DNA from: Mycoplasma iguanae
GTDB taxonomy: Bacteria; Bacillota_I; Bacilli_A; Mycoplasmatales; Metamycoplasmataceae
Assembly: GCF_024722375.1 (NCBI RefSeq)
Contig: NZ_CP102734.1
Coordinates: 62,001 to 126,000, forward strand
Direction: 5' to 3'
DNA: 64,000 bases
Both the position numbers and the translations under genes were made by a program. How positions within the stretch are numbered: position 1 is the first letter of the stretch; each line of letters starts with the position of its first letter. Under the pieces are notes generated by a model. The model saw only the letters and a list, made by a program, of their open reading frames with translations, was not told the DNA's origin and did not search any database. Below are positions 1 through 10,140 of the stretch, piece after piece.

Positions 1-14
1 TTGAAGGAGAAAAA

Positions 15-872
15 ATGAAAATTAAACCACGTGTAAATAATTCAGATTTTTTTTCTGATACAGAATCTTTAGAAATACAAAAACCTTGAATTCCTGATAC
101 TAAACATCAAGATCCCAAGGAAATTATTTCTAGCGGAATTTATAAAGTTTTTCGTATTGAAAAAATAATTCATTTTTTTAATACAGTATTATTGTCTACC
201 TTGTTGCTTGTTTCAACACTTTTTATTCTTGCAATTCACTTTAATTGATTTAAATTAATTAATAAAGAATTAGAATTCACTTGAAGCTGATACATTTTGC
301 CAGCAATTGTTATTGCTTGTGCTTTAACAAAACTTTCATTAACTTTAATTGAATGAAATGCTTTGAATAAAACTATAAAATACTATAGACAAAGTCTTTT
401 AAAAGATGAAAAATATACACCTTCTTATGTAGTAAGACTTTATAAAAATACAGTACTAAAACAAGTACATCATAATTGATTAACTATTTTTATTGTTTTT
501 TATGGGTCAATTTTTACAATTTTATTTTGATTATTAAGAGATCAAGTTTGATTAAATGGTTTAATCGATTTTAAATCCATTATTAATCAATTTTATTTTT
601 CACCAGAAACAATGACGATAATTTTTAGCGTAGTTTTAATTTTAATAATTGTCCTACAAGTTGTTTTTATGATTATCAGAAGAAAAAAAATGATAGATAT
701 TGAAACATTTTTTGGTCATGAAGTCGTTTCAGAAAGTCAAGTGATTGAAATCAAAAAACAACGTAATAAAATCTTATTTAGATTATTTATTTTTTCAATT
801 GCAATAATCTTAATAATACCAATTATTACTTTGTTGATTGTTAAAGCATTAATATCTAGAAAAAGAAAATAA
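15..872 (+). CDS. Multi-pass membrane protein, possibly MSC_0882 family
   Basis: A 285-residue protein when TGA is read as Trp. An AAGGAG ribosome binding site at 4-9 sets the start. The first 45 residues are hydrophilic. Five hydrophobic segments follow, at roughly residues 52-76, 92-112, 151-175, 200-222 and 254-278, and the protein ends in a basic tail (RKRK). No enzyme motif is visible. Overall layout resembles a mycoplasma membrane family of unknown function that I recall as MSC_0882, but this rests on general appearance. It stands alone: a hairpin terminator follows directly and the next gene, ldh, has its own promoter. Function unknown. Confidence 0.75.
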
Positions 873-897
873 AAAGCCTACATACCAGAGGCTTTTT
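871..897 (+). terminator. Rho-independent terminator
   Basis: AAAAAGCC and GGCTTTTT form a stem around an 11-nt loop directly after the stop of the membrane protein, with the T run as part of the stem. Confidence 0.8.
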
Positions 898-924
898 ATA
901 TATAAAAAAACAATTCAAATATTT

Positions 925-988
925 AAAAATAAATGGATTTTTAAAGACAATAATGAACTTTTTAGATTGTAAAAATCCATTTATTTTT
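925..988. terminator. Second hairpin in the 873-1107 gap
   Basis: AAAAATAAATGGATTTTT (925-942) pairs with AAAAATCCATTTATTTTT (971-988), an 18-bp near-perfect stem with a 28-nt loop. T-rich on one side and A-rich on the other, so it could stop transcription from either strand. It is separate from the shorter terminator just upstream. Confidence 0.55.
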
Positions 989-1028
989 TTTATTCTTATC
1001 ATAAGCAAAAAAATTATTTTTTTTAGCT

Positions 1029-1070
1029 TATAATATTCCAGGACTTATTTTAGTTTATTATAAATATAAT
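1029..1070 (+). promoter_or_regulatory. Candidate ldh promoter region
   Basis: Two perfect TATAAT boxes occur at 1029-1034 and 1065-1070, both ahead of the ldh start at 1108. The rest of the 873-1107 gap holds only the two hairpins; I see no gene. Confidence 0.5.
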
Positions 1071-1107
1071 AATTTTTTAAATCAAATAGGAGTAAATATT
1101 TTTTAAT

Positions 1108-2046
1108 ATGAAATCAAAAAAAATTGTTCTAGTTGGATGTGGTGCTGTTGGTACTTCTTTTATTTATTCAGCAATGAATCAAGGTTTAGCTAATGAATAT
1201 GGATTAATTGACGTGTTTTCAGATTCAATGGAAGGAAATGCAATGGATTTAGAAGATGTTATTGCATCTTCACATAGAGATTTTAATGTCTACACAACTT
1301 CATATGATCAAGTAGGAGATGCTGATATTATCGTTATTACAGCAGGTAGACCACAAAAACCAGGTGAAACACGTTTAGACATGGTTAATGACAATGTCAA
1401 AATTATTCGTGGGATTGCCCAAGAAATTAAAAAATCAGGTTTCAATGGTATTACAATTATCGCCTCAAATCCTGTAGATATCATTACTTATGCTTATTTA
1501 CAAGAAACAGGATTTGAAAAGTCAAAAGTTATTGGTTCAGGAACAATTCTTGATACTGCACGTTTAAAAAGAGAAATATCAAAAAGATTAGGTTTCTCAA
1601 CTTCATCAATTGATGCTTATGTTATTGGAGAACATGGAGATAGTTCAGTTGTAGCATATTCAACAATTTCAGTCGCAGGTATTCCTTTCAAACAATTTGA
1701 AGCAGAAGCAGGAATTAATGAGTCAAATTATGAAGAACTATTAGAGACAGTAGTTTACAAAAAAGCTTATGAAATTATTAAAAGAAAACGTGCAACTTAT
1801 TATGGAATTGGAGCAGCTTTAGCAGCTTTAGTTAGAAACATTTATGCCAACTCTAAAAAAGTTATAGTAGTTGGAGCAACTCTTGAAGGTGAATATGGTC
1901 TTTCAGGATTAAATATAGGTGTTCCTGCAATTATCGGTCAAAACGGGATTGAAAGAGTTGTTGAACTTCCTTTAAATGAAAAAGAAAAAGAAAAACTTCA
2001 TAAATCAGCTGGAGTTTTAAAAGACATTTTAAAACAAGTAATTTAA
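1108..2046 (+). CDS. ldh: L-lactate dehydrogenase
   Basis: Reduces pyruvate to L-lactate with NADH, regenerating NAD for glycolysis in the cytoplasm. 312 residues, normal for the family. The dinucleotide-binding loop GCGAVG is at residues 10-15. The substrate-specificity loop GRPQKPGETR begins at residue 80, and its Gln83 is the position that marks lactate rather than malate dehydrogenase. The catalytic histidine is H176 in GEHGDS. It is a single-gene transcription unit with its own promoter boxes and a strong terminator. Reading frame has no TGA. Confidence 0.96.
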   Translation: MKSKKIVLVGCGAVGTSFIYSAMNQGLANEYGLIDVFSDSMEGNAMDLEDVIASSHRDFNVYTTSYDQVGDADIIVITAGRPQKPGETRLDMVNDNVKIIRGIAQEIKKSGFNGITIIASNPVDIITYAYLQETGFEKSKVIGSGTILDTARLKREISKRLGFSTSSIDAYVIGEHGDSSVVAYSTISVAGIPFKQFEAEAGINESNYEELLETVVYKKAYEIIKRKRATYYGIGAALAALVRNIYANSKKVIVVGATLEGEYGLSGLNIGVPAIIGQNGIERVVELPLNEKEKEKLHKSAGVLKDILKQVI

Positions 2047-2054
2047 TAAAAAAC

Positions 2055-2079
2055 AAACGCATTAAAGTGCGTTTTTTTT
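2055..2079 (+). terminator. ldh terminator
   Basis: AAACGCA / TGCGTTT stem with a 6-nt loop followed by a run of eight T. Confidence 0.85.
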
Positions 2080-2177
2080 ATGCAAAAAAGGCTAAAATAA
2101 ATAGAAACATTTTACAAACTAAAATCTAAAATTCTTAGCATTTTTATACTTTAAAAGCTTACCAAATTATAAATTTA

Positions 2178-2186
2178 TGTTATAAT
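2178..2186 (+). promoter_or_regulatory. Extended -10 promoter of rplK-rplA
   Basis: TGTTATAAT, a TG-extended perfect -10 box, about 90 nt ahead of rplK. The remaining 2080-2177 stretch shows no gene. Confidence 0.65.
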
Positions 2187-2215
2187 TCGCAATGCAATAT
2201 TACACATTATTGCCT

Positions 2216-2260
2216 CTAGTGAGTGGGAGATATTATCGTTATTACCACGCAGAGATTTTA
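2216..2260 (+). promoter_or_regulatory. Candidate L1-binding autoregulatory leader
   Basis: The rplK 5' leader contains GTGG (2223-2226), immediately followed by GAGAT, and then CCAC (2245-2248), so that a GTGG/CCAC stem is flanked by an asymmetric purine-rich loop. This recalls the L1-binding element of 23S rRNA and of L11-L1 mRNAs, where L1 represses its own operon. Sequence resemblance only; no folding was computed. Confidence 0.45.
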
Positions 2261-2274
2261 GAAAGGAATGCTCG

Positions 2275-2850
2275 ATGGCTAAAGAAATAGTTCGTGTAGC
2301 TAAATTGCAGTTTAATGCAGGTCAAGCAAAACCTGGTCCAGCTCTAGCTGGTTTAGGAATTGTTATGCCTGAATTTACAAAGCAATTTAATGACCAAACA
2401 AGGGACAGAGGAAATGAACCAGTCCCTGTTGCTATTACAATTTATAAAGATAAATCATTTGATTTTAAATTATTTACTGCACCAGCTTCATATAAAATTA
2501 TGCAAGCTGCAAAATTAGAAAAAGGTTCAAGTAATGCAAAAACAACAATCGTTGCAACAATTACAGAACAACAATTAAAAGAAATTGCTGAATATAAATT
2601 ACCTGATTTAAATACAGATAGTTTAGAAGCAGCGATGGCAACAGTTGCTGGTACAGCAAGAAATATGGGTGTATTAGTTGAAGGTTGAGACAACATTGTT
2701 GCTGCTCAAGCAAAAGCAAAAGCAGCAGCTAAGGCTGCATCAAAAGCAGCTCAAGCTCAAGCGCAATTAGAACAGGAAGCAGCTCGTTTAGCTGAAAATA
2801 AAGAATTTGTAGAAGCTGAAGTAATTACTGAAAAAGTTGGTGACCAATAA
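2275..2850 (+). CDS. rplK: 50S ribosomal protein L11 with Ala-rich tail
   Basis: Stalk-base protein of the 50S GTPase centre. GAAAGGA upstream and the conserved MAKE-IVRVAKLQF start support the ATG at 2275. The frame passes one TGA (2686-2688, the Trp of EGWDN) and ends at TAA 2848-2850, giving 191 residues against a usual 141 or so. The extra 45-50 C-terminal residues are Ala-, Gln-, Lys- and Glu-rich and probably helical. The stop overlaps the rplA start by one base (TAATG), so the two genes are translationally coupled. Confidence 0.96.
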
Positions 2851-3539
2851 TGAAAAAAATCGGTAAAAAACTATTAGAAGCTAAAAAAATGGTGGATAAA
2901 ACAAAAGTTTATACACTTGAAGAAGCAATGAAATTAGTAAAAGAAACTTCATATACAAAATTTGATGGTTCAGTTGATTTAGCAATTAAATTAAATTTAG
3001 ACACCCGAAAAGCTGAACAACAATTAAGAGGTTCAATTGTTTTACCAAATGGAACAGGTAAAAATGTTCGTGTACTAGTTGCGACAGACTCTCCTGAATT
3101 ACAAAAAGCTTCAAAAGAAGCTGGGGCAGATTTTATTTATACAGCTGGTGAATTAGAAGAAGTTTTAAAATCAGATAATTATAATTTTGATGTAATGGTT
3201 GTTGAACCAAAAATGATGCCTTTATTAGGAAAATATGGGAAAAAACTTGGTCCTAAAGGTTTAATGCCAAATCCCAAAACTGGAACAGTTACTCCAACAC
3301 CTGAAAAAAGTGTTGAAGAACTTAAAAAAGGTAAAGCTAATTATCGTGCTGATAAAGCTGGTATTGTTCATTCATTGATTGGTAAAACTTCGATGTCAGT
3401 GGAACAATTATCAGAAAATGCTCAAACCTTAATCACATTAATTAAAAAATTAAAACCAAGTGTTGTTAAAGGTACATATGTACAAAATTTAACAGTTTCT
3501 GCCTCAATGGGTCCTTCAATTAAAATAAAAATTGATTAA
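2850..3539 (+). CDS. rplA: 50S ribosomal protein L1
   Basis: L1-stalk protein that helps release tRNA from the E site and, in many bacteria, represses the L11-L1 operon by binding its mRNA. 229 residues, full length. The conserved GKKLGPKGLMPNPKTGT block, part of the RNA-binding face, lies at about residues 130-147. It begins inside the rplK stop codon. A candidate operator for L1 lies in the rplK leader. Confidence 0.97.
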   Translation: MKKIGKKLLEAKKMVDKTKVYTLEEAMKLVKETSYTKFDGSVDLAIKLNLDTRKAEQQLRGSIVLPNGTGKNVRVLVATDSPELQKASKEAGADFIYTAGELEEVLKSDNYNFDVMVVEPKMMPLLGKYGKKLGPKGLMPNPKTGTVTPTPEKSVEELKKGKANYRADKAGIVHSLIGKTSMSVEQLSENAQTLITLIKKLKPSVVKGTYVQNLTVSASMGPSIKIKID

Positions 3540-3593
3540 AAATTTAATACTAAGTATTAACTAAAAAATTTATATTAAAAAAAGGAGAATCCT

Positions 3594-3740
3594 ATGAAAA
3601 GAACTTATCAACCTAACAAAAGAAAACACATAAAAACACATGGTTTTAAAGCAAGAATGGCTTCAGCTAAAGGTAGAAAAATTTTAGCTGCAAGAAGAGC
3701 TAAAGGAAGAGTTAAACTAACTGTCTCAGACAAAAAATAA
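3594..3740 (+). CDS. rpmH: 50S ribosomal protein L34
   Basis: A 48-residue basic protein beginning [11 protein letters not shown], the invariant L34 signature, and ending in a KLTVSDKK tail. AAAGGAG at 3581-3587 precedes the start. A TATATT box at 3571-3576 may be a local promoter. It leads the classic rpmH-rnpA-yidC cluster. In many bacteria this cluster sits beside dnaA and the origin, but no dnaA gene or run of DnaA boxes is visible here. Confidence 0.97.
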   Translation: MKRTYQPNKRKHIKTHGFKARMASAKGRKILAARRAKGRVKLTVSDKK

Positions 3741-3742
3741 AT

Positions 3743-4072
3743 ATGTCTAACTTTCAACGTCTTAGAAAAAATTGAGAATTTCAAGACATCATTAAACAAA
3801 AACAACAATTAGTTTCTAAAAATATTGTTTTATATTTTCAAAAAGCAGAACAATTTACAATTGGAATTTCCATTCCAAAAAAGAATTCAAATGCTGTAAT
3901 GAGAAATTATTATAAACGCCAAGTAAAAAGTATTTTAAGATTAATAGATACAAGTAATATTAATTATAAGGTTGTGTTTATCGCTAGAAAAACTTTTTTA
4001 CATCTTTCTTTTTTTGAGAAAAAAAATGAAATTTTTAAAATTATAGAAAGGTTGAGACTTGAAAAAAAATAA
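3743..4072 (+). CDS. rnpA: Ribonuclease P protein component
   Basis: Protein subunit of RNase P, which with the RNA subunit trims the 5' leader from pre-tRNA. 109 residues with one TGA read as Trp at residue 11. It begins with FQRLRKNWEFQ and carries the NAVMRNYYKRQVK motif at about residues 52-64, matching the family RNR motif region. It starts 3 nt after rpmH and its 3' end overlaps the yidC start by 14 nt. Confidence 0.92.
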
Positions 4073-5825
4073 TCGTCCAAGCTCTTATGATTTTTTCAAA
4101 CGTGGTGATAAAAAACCATCATTTAAAGATGTACCAACTAAAGAAAAAGCCAAAAAAGCTTGAAAATGAAGCCGGATTCTTTTTTATGTTTTCATGTTTG
4201 CAACTGTTTTAACAGGGTGTATTCAGACTTTTACTTTATCAAATTCTACAACTGTAGGTACAGGGGTTGAATTTTATAATTCTAAAACTGAAATTTCACC
4301 TAAATCAACCGTTTTTGAAGTTAAAAAAGTAGATTCAAAAAATAATGAGACTACAAAAAGTCAACTAATTAGTACTTCACAACGTAATGTAATTACAGGA
4401 CGTAATGATGAAGAAAAAGCTGTTATTGCTGATTTATATAAAATTGCAGAAGAAAATGGTGGAGAATATGGTAAATATGGAACTCGTTCTTCATTAGTTT
4501 ACTTCGTAAATAATAATAAAATTGATTATAAACCTATTCAAAAAACAGATGGAACAAAAGAATATTTATTTTATCATTCAACTTTTCAAAAATATGAAGC
4601 TAAAGCTGAATGAACAGATCTTTTAGTTCCGACGATAAAAATAGTTCATGAATCAGATGCAACTAAAGGGGCATTTAAAAATACAATTTATACAATAAGT
4701 AAATCACCCGTTTTAGCTCCTTCAGTTAAACAACATGCAACTTTTGCTAGAGATGTTTTACAGGTTTTATATGAAAAAATTGCAAATTCAGAAGATTACA
4801 ATAATGATAAGTTAAAGAGCGCTTTAACAGATGTTCAACAAAACGGAAATTTAGCTTCTGAAGCAAATATTACTTTAGTTAATAATTTTAAAGAAGCAAT
4901 TGATCCTATTTTAACAGCTACAAGTTTTTCTTTCCCTACAGCAAGTAAAACTTATGAATATAATTATTTAGATTATAATCCTATAGCTTATGGCGTTAAT
5001 ATAGATAGTAAACCAATTATAACTTGGACTCAAGCTTGAGAATTAGGGCCATTTTTCGGTCTTGTGGTTTGACCATTAGCTAGAATAATGGCTGGAATTG
5101 TTTATGCAATGCCTTTCTTAAGTGGATGAGAAGCAATTGTTGCTTTAATTGTTGCTGTTATTATCACACGTATAGTAACCCTTTTATTCACTTTCAAATC
5201 TCTGTTTATGCAAAGTAAACAAGAAGAACTACAAGTGAAAAAAGCAAAAATTGATGCAAAATACGCTCCATACAAAGGTAATAAGGAAATGGAACGTAGA
5301 CAAAAACAAGAAGTGGCTGAAATGTATAAGAAAAATAACTTCAGCCCGGCTTCAATGTTTACGCAAATATTGATTTCTATGCCTATCTTTATTGCGATGT
5401 GAAGAGTTATTCAATCAATTCCAATTATTGAGTCAACTACATGATTAGGTATGGATTTTTCAGCTACTTCATGGCGTGAAGTATTTTATGAAAGAAATTG
5501 AATATATTTAATTCCAATTATTTTTGCAATCATTATTCAACTAATTGCTCAAATCCTCCCAAGATTACTAAATAGGCGGAGTAAAAACGCAAAAAGAATG
5601 ATGAATGAAAATGAAATTGCTGCAATGAAAAAGCAACAAAAAACACAAAATATTATGATGGTATTTCTTGTGTTATTCTATGTGCTTTGGCAAGCCGGTA
5701 TTCAATTTTATTCAATCATTGGTGCCGTTTGAACAATAGGACAAGCACTAGCATTATATTTCTACAAAAAGTCAAAGCATTTCAAGGACAAACTAAAGCC
5801 GTGACTTTTCAAAGAAAATAAATAG
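4059..5825 (+). CDS. yidC: Membrane protein insertase YidC
   Basis: Inserts proteins into the cell membrane, alone or with SecYEG. 588 residues. The start is inferred as TTG at 4059 (AAAGG just upstream, reading KKNNRPSSYDFF); no ATG lies in frame before 4194. A hydrophobic segment ends in LTGC with Cys54, a possible lipobox, as in Gram-positive YidC lipoproteins. An external domain of about 260 residues follows. The conserved insertase core with its transmembrane helices runs from about residue 325 and includes a cytoplasmic basic loop (about 383-435). The tail is basic. Several TGA codons are read as Trp. Confidence 0.9.
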
Positions 5826-5833
5826 CACTTTAA

Positions 5834-5864
5834 AATAACTTTCAATTAATTTGAAAGTTATTTT
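5834..5864 (+). terminator. Terminator after yidC
   Basis: AAATAACTTTCAA / TTGAAAGTTATTT stem with a short loop, ending in a T run. Confidence 0.8.
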
Positions 5865-5903
5865 TATTTCTAAATTTAAAAATTTATTAATAATGTTTTT
5901 TAT

Positions 5904-5909
5904 TATAAT
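5904..5909 (+). promoter_or_regulatory. pth -10 box next to the start codon
   Basis: A perfect TATAAT ends 7 nt before the pth ATG at 5917, so the transcript probably begins at or within a base or two of the start codon. Confidence 0.55.
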
Positions 5910-5916
5910 TAAATTT

Positions 5917-6495
5917 ATGAAATTAATTATAGGGTTGGGAAACCCGGGTGAAAAATATCAAAATACCAAACATAATATTGGTTTTAATGTGGTGGATTTA
6001 GTGGCAAAAAAATTGAATGTAAAACTGAAAAAAACAAAATTTTCAGGCTATTATTACAAAGGTGATGATTTTATTCTTGCCAAACCAATGACTTTTATGA
6101 ATTTATCAGGCAATTTTGTTCAACCATTTGTCAATTTCTTTAAAATTAAAAAAGAAGATATTCTAATAATTTCTGATGATGTAGATCACAAAATAGGGCA
6201 AGCAGTTATTAAAACGAAAGGCTCTTCAGGTGGTCAAAATGGATTAAAATCTATTTTTGAACAAATGGGCACAAGTGATATTGCACGTTTAAAAATTGGC
6301 ATCAGTCGACCACATGGAAATAAAACAATGTCAAGTTATGTTTTATCCCCTTTTAGTAAAATAAATCAACCTATTATTGATAACATTATTAATTATTCAG
6401 CAGAAATAATTATTGCTTATCTTGAAGGTGAAAATTTAGGAAAGTTAATTAATACATTTAATGAAAAATATAAAAAAAATATTATTAGCAGTTAG
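5917..6495 (+). CDS. pth: Peptidyl-tRNA hydrolase
   Basis: Cleaves peptidyl-tRNA released from stalled ribosomes. 192 residues from the ATG at 5917; the family start MKLIIGLGNPGEKY makes this choice clear over an ATG-like start further upstream. The GLGNPG loop is residues 6-11 and the catalytic histidine is H19 in NTKHNIGF. The conserved ISDDVD motif is at about residue 86. The gene overlaps tilS by 35 nt. The -10 box sits so close that a leaderless mRNA is likely. Confidence 0.95.
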   Translation: MKLIIGLGNPGEKYQNTKHNIGFNVVDLVAKKLNVKLKKTKFSGYYYKGDDFILAKPMTFMNLSGNFVQPFVNFFKIKKEDILIISDDVDHKIGQAVIKTKGSSGGQNGLKSIFEQMGTSDIARLKIGISRPHGNKTMSSYVLSPFSKINQPIIDNIINYSAEIIIAYLEGENLGKLINTFNEKYKKNIISS

Positions 6496-7342
6496 TGGCG
6501 GGCCAGACTCGATGTACCTGCTTTGAAAGTATCGCAAAGCTAATGTCATAGTTGCTCATGTTAACTATAATAAGAGATCTGATTCACATTTAGATCAAGA
6601 AATTGTTGAAAATTTTTGTAAAAAATATAATATTCCTCTTTTTATAAAAAAGATTAAAAAAAATATTGAAGTGAAAAATAACTTTCAAAATTGAGCAAGA
6701 GAAGAACGTTATAGTTTTTTTTCTGAAATTTACCATAGAGAAAAATGTGATTTTTTATATTTGGCACATCATAAAGATGATTTTATAGAAACTGCTTACT
6801 TTCAAAAATCTACTAATCGTCAGCCTCGTTACTATGGTATACCTTTTCATACTATTTACAAAAATATGGAAATTATTCGACCCTTATTACTAATATTATG
6901 GAAAAATCAAATAAGCAAGAAATTAATCAATAAAAATATTGCTTTCAGTATTGATAGCACAAACGTAGAACCAATTTATACAAGAAACAAAATTCGTCTC
7001 TATTTAGCAACAAAATCAATATTTTACAAAGAAGCAATTTTTATGCTAACTTGAATCACAAATTTTCTAAAATTTTTTATTAACAAAAAATTAAGTTATG
7101 ATTATAAAAAATGAGAGAAAAATAATTTTGATAGTAGAGTATTTACAAAATTTAAAAACAAAAATAAATTAGTTTTTTTGCTTATCAATAATTATTGTAT
7201 TAATGTGAAATTAACAAGCAAAAAAATCCAAGGAATTACAGATTTTATCACAGCATCGAGGGGTAGTAAATTTTTTATTTTAAATTCAAAATACTTAATT
7301 GAAAAAAAATATAATAGAATAAAAATAATGAAAAAAGAGTAG
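6461..7342 (+). CDS. tilS: tRNA(Ile)-lysidine synthetase
   Basis: Attaches lysine to C34 of the CAU-anticodon tRNA-Ile so that it reads AUA, using ATP. 293 residues from ATG 6461, which lies inside the pth 3' end. The PP-loop SGGPDS is residues 12-17, followed by VIVAHVNY and AHHKDD, both family signatures. The C-terminal domains of longer TilS proteins are missing, as is usual in small mycoplasma versions. Four TGA codons are read as Trp. In Firmicutes tilS often precedes hpt and ftsH; here ftsH follows and hpt is absent. Confidence 0.9.
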
Positions 7343-7347
7343 TGTTT

Positions 7348-7356
7348 TGCTATAAT
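7348..7356 (+). promoter_or_regulatory. ftsH extended -10 box
   Basis: TGCTATAAT, a TG-extended perfect -10 box, right after the tilS stop and about 64 nt ahead of the ftsH ATG. Confidence 0.6.
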
Positions 7357-7420
7357 TTATTACATTTTTGTAGCAAATTTATGATGATAAATTGCATACA
7401 AATTTTTAGGAAGGATAAAA

Positions 7421-9520
7421 ATGAAAAGAATGAAAAGCAGTTCCTTATGATGAGGTGCCATTCTAACAATTATAGTTGTTATTATTGCTATTTTAATTAT
7501 ATGAAACTTCTTACCAAGTGGAACCACTTACAAAGACGAATCATACCTTTATCAAAGAGCTCTAACAAATGCTGCAAGTGAAACTGATAATAATTATTTT
7601 AAATCTATTTTATTTGCACTAAATGGTCCTGAAATTCACGTAACAGAATCATTTGTTAATCCAGCATCAAATAACGGCATTTCATCTATAAGTTATGTAG
7701 TAAAAATGTCTGGTGCATCATTTAGTCAATGACAAAATAATGAATTTTTAATTCCAAATATTCAACCACAATTGACTTATTTCCAATTATTGGAAGCTGC
7801 ATCAAAAAATACAGCTGGAAATATTTCGATTGCTCATACAGGAATTGTACAACCAAACTTCTTTTTAGCAAATCTATGAAACTTCTTACCAATGCTTGTA
7901 ATGATTATTATCTTTGCTTCAATGTTTATTTATGCAAGAAGAATGTCTAATGGATCAAATGGAGCCGGCGGAGCTGGAATGTTTAATCCAGGAAGAAATC
8001 AAGCTCAAAAAATTAATTCTAAAGTTAAATTCTCTGATGTTGCCGGAAACACAGAAGTTAAAGAAGAAGTTATGGAGCTAGTTGATTATTTAAAAAATCC
8101 AAATAAATACGCAGCAGCAGGAGCTAAAATTCCTAAAGGTATTCTTTTAGGAGGCCCTCCAGGAACAGGAAAAACTTTAATCGCAAAAGCTACAGCTGGA
8201 GAAGCCGGTGTTCCTTTCTTCTTTATTTCAGCATCTAATTTTGTAGAAATGTATGTAGGGGTTGGAGCTAAAAGAGTTAGAGAATTATTTAAAGACGCTA
8301 GAAAATCTGGTAAAGCGATTATTTTCATTGATGAGTTAGATGCTGTAGGTCGTTCACGTGGTACTGGTCTAGGTGGTGGAAATGATGAAAGAGAACAAAC
8401 TCTAAATCAACTTTTAGTAGAAATGGACGGGATGGAAGAAAACACTGGAATTTTAGTAATTGCAGCTACAAACCGTACTGATGTTTTAGATCCTGCTTTA
8501 CAAAGACCAGGAAGATTTGACAGAAGTATTAATGTTAATTTACCTGATGTAAAAGAACGTGAAGAAATTTTAAAACTACATGCTAAAGGTAAAAAACTTT
8601 CTCCTGAAATTAAATTTAAAAATATTGCCAAAAGAACTCCTGGTTATTCAGGAGCTCAATTAGCTAATGTTATTAATGAAGCTTCAATTCTTTCTGTGCG
8701 TGAAAAAACCGCTTTCATTACTCCAGATCAAATTGACGAAGCCATTGACCGTGTAATGAGTGGGCCTGCAAAGAAAAATCGGGTAATTACCGAAGAAGAA
8801 AGAACAATGGTAGCTTACCATGAAGCTGGACACGCTGTTGTAGGTATCAGATTAGCAGGTGGAACTAAAGTACAAAAAATTACTATTATTCCTCGTGGTT
8901 TTGCTGGTGGATATAACTTAATGCTTCCTGAACATGAAAAATATAATGAAACAAAACGCGGGCTTGAATCATCTATTGCTTCATTTATGGGTGGAAGAGC
9001 AGCAGAAGAAATTATTTATGGTAAAGAAGAAATTTCTACAGGTGCTGCCAATGACATTGAAAAAGCCACAAAAATTGCTCGAAGAATGGTAACTGAATTT
9101 GGAATGTCAGCACTTGGTCCAATTCAATACGAAGAAGCGCAAGGTTCTCCCTTTTTAGGAAGAGATTATAATAAACATAGTGCTTTTTCTCAAGTTGTAG
9201 CTAATGAAATTGATACAGAAGTAAGAAAAATAATTTTACATGCTGAAGAAATTGCTAAAAAAACAATTAAAGCTAATATGGATCTACTAGAATTAATTAA
9301 AAATGAATTATTAGAAAAAGAAACCATTGTGGCTGAAGAAATTGAATATTTAGCTAAAAATTTAAAACCTTTACCAAAAAAAGAAAAAGAAGTTAAAAAA
9401 GAAGTTGAATATAAACCACATTCTTTAGATGATTTAATTGGTGAAGTACAGCAAGAAAAAAAAGAAAAAAGAAATCATAAAGATGAAGAATCTTTAAAAG
9501 ATGAAACTGAAAATAAATAA
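7421..9520 (+). CDS. ftsH: ATP-dependent zinc metalloprotease FtsH
   Basis: Membrane-bound AAA protease that extracts and degrades membrane and soluble proteins. 699 residues. AGGAAGG sets the start at 7421. There are two transmembrane helices (about residues 10-32 and 152-172) around an external domain of about 120 residues. Walker [10 protein letters not shown] is at 244-252, Walker B FIDELDA at about 302, and the zinc-binding HEAGH has its first histidine at 467. The C-terminal about 70 residues are highly charged (Lys/Glu). Several TGA codons are Trp, including a pair near the N terminus. Confidence 0.97.
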
Positions 9521-9525
9521 TAAAA

Positions 9526-9556
9526 AGTTCCTATGTTTTTAAATATAGGAATTTTC
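9526..9556 (+). terminator. ftsH terminator
   Basis: TTCCTAT / ATAGGAA stem, followed by TTTTCTTTT. Confidence 0.65.
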
Positions 9557-9571
9557 TTTTAAAAGGACAAT

Positions 9572-10123
9572 ATGTGAAAGTTTATCATTTCTGCATCAAA
9601 AAAATCTAATTGATATCAACATTCTAACAAAGAAATTTGTTTTATTGGTCGATCTAATGTTGGAAAATCTTCCTTGTTAAATGCTTTAGCAAAAACTAAA
9701 ATTGCTAAAACTTCCAATACACCAGGAAGAACCCAATTAATTAATTATTTCAGTGATGACTTAGAAAATATCTATGTTGATCTCCCGGGTTATGGTTATG
9801 CTCGTCTTTCAAAAGTGGCACAGGAAAAAATGTTTGCCATGATTGAAGAGTATTTAAAACATTCTTCAAATCTTTCCACTGTATTTTTACTTTTTGATGC
9901 CAACATTGGTTTAACAAGTGATGATCAATTAATGATTGCTTTTTTAGAAAGTATCGGACGTAAAACAATTTTAGTAGGTACTAAAATTGATAAAGCTAAT
10001 CAAGCAATTTTACATAAAACCAAAAAGCAGTTAGAAGCATTAAAATATCAATCTATTTTAGTATCTTCGGCTAAAAAAACCAATTTAGAAAAATTACAAT
10101 CAATAATTTTGGAACAATTTTAG
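9572..10123 (+). CDS. engB: Ribosome biogenesis GTPase YsxC/EngB
   Basis: TrmE-Era type GTPase needed for late assembly of the 50S subunit. 183 residues. AAAAGGA precedes ATG 9572, and the second codon is TGA (Trp). The P-loop GRSNVGKS is at residues 26-33, then G2 TPGRTQLINYF, G3 DLPGYGYA, G4 GTKIDK and G5 SSAKK. All five G motifs are intact. Confidence 0.95.
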
Positions 10124-10128
10124 GTTTA

Positions 10129-10139
10129 TATAATATAAT
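10129..10139 (+). promoter_or_regulatory. rpsF promoter
   Basis: Overlapping boxes TATAATATAAT, giving two perfect -10 matches directly after engB and about 97 nt upstream of rpsF. Confidence 0.6.
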
Positions 10140-10140
10140 T

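Noticed and set aside
3544-3560. TTAATACT-A-AGTATTAA palindrome after rplA
   Set aside because: The one-base centre prevents a stable hairpin and there is no T run; too AT-rich to claim an operator.
3541-4072. Replication origin next to rpmH-rnpA
   Set aside because: No dnaA gene and no cluster of DnaA boxes is visible, so the cluster is not evidence of oriC here.
7342-7581. 79-residue frame overlapping the ftsH start
   Set aside because: Out of frame with ftsH, whose N-terminal membrane segment is convincing; no ribosome site.
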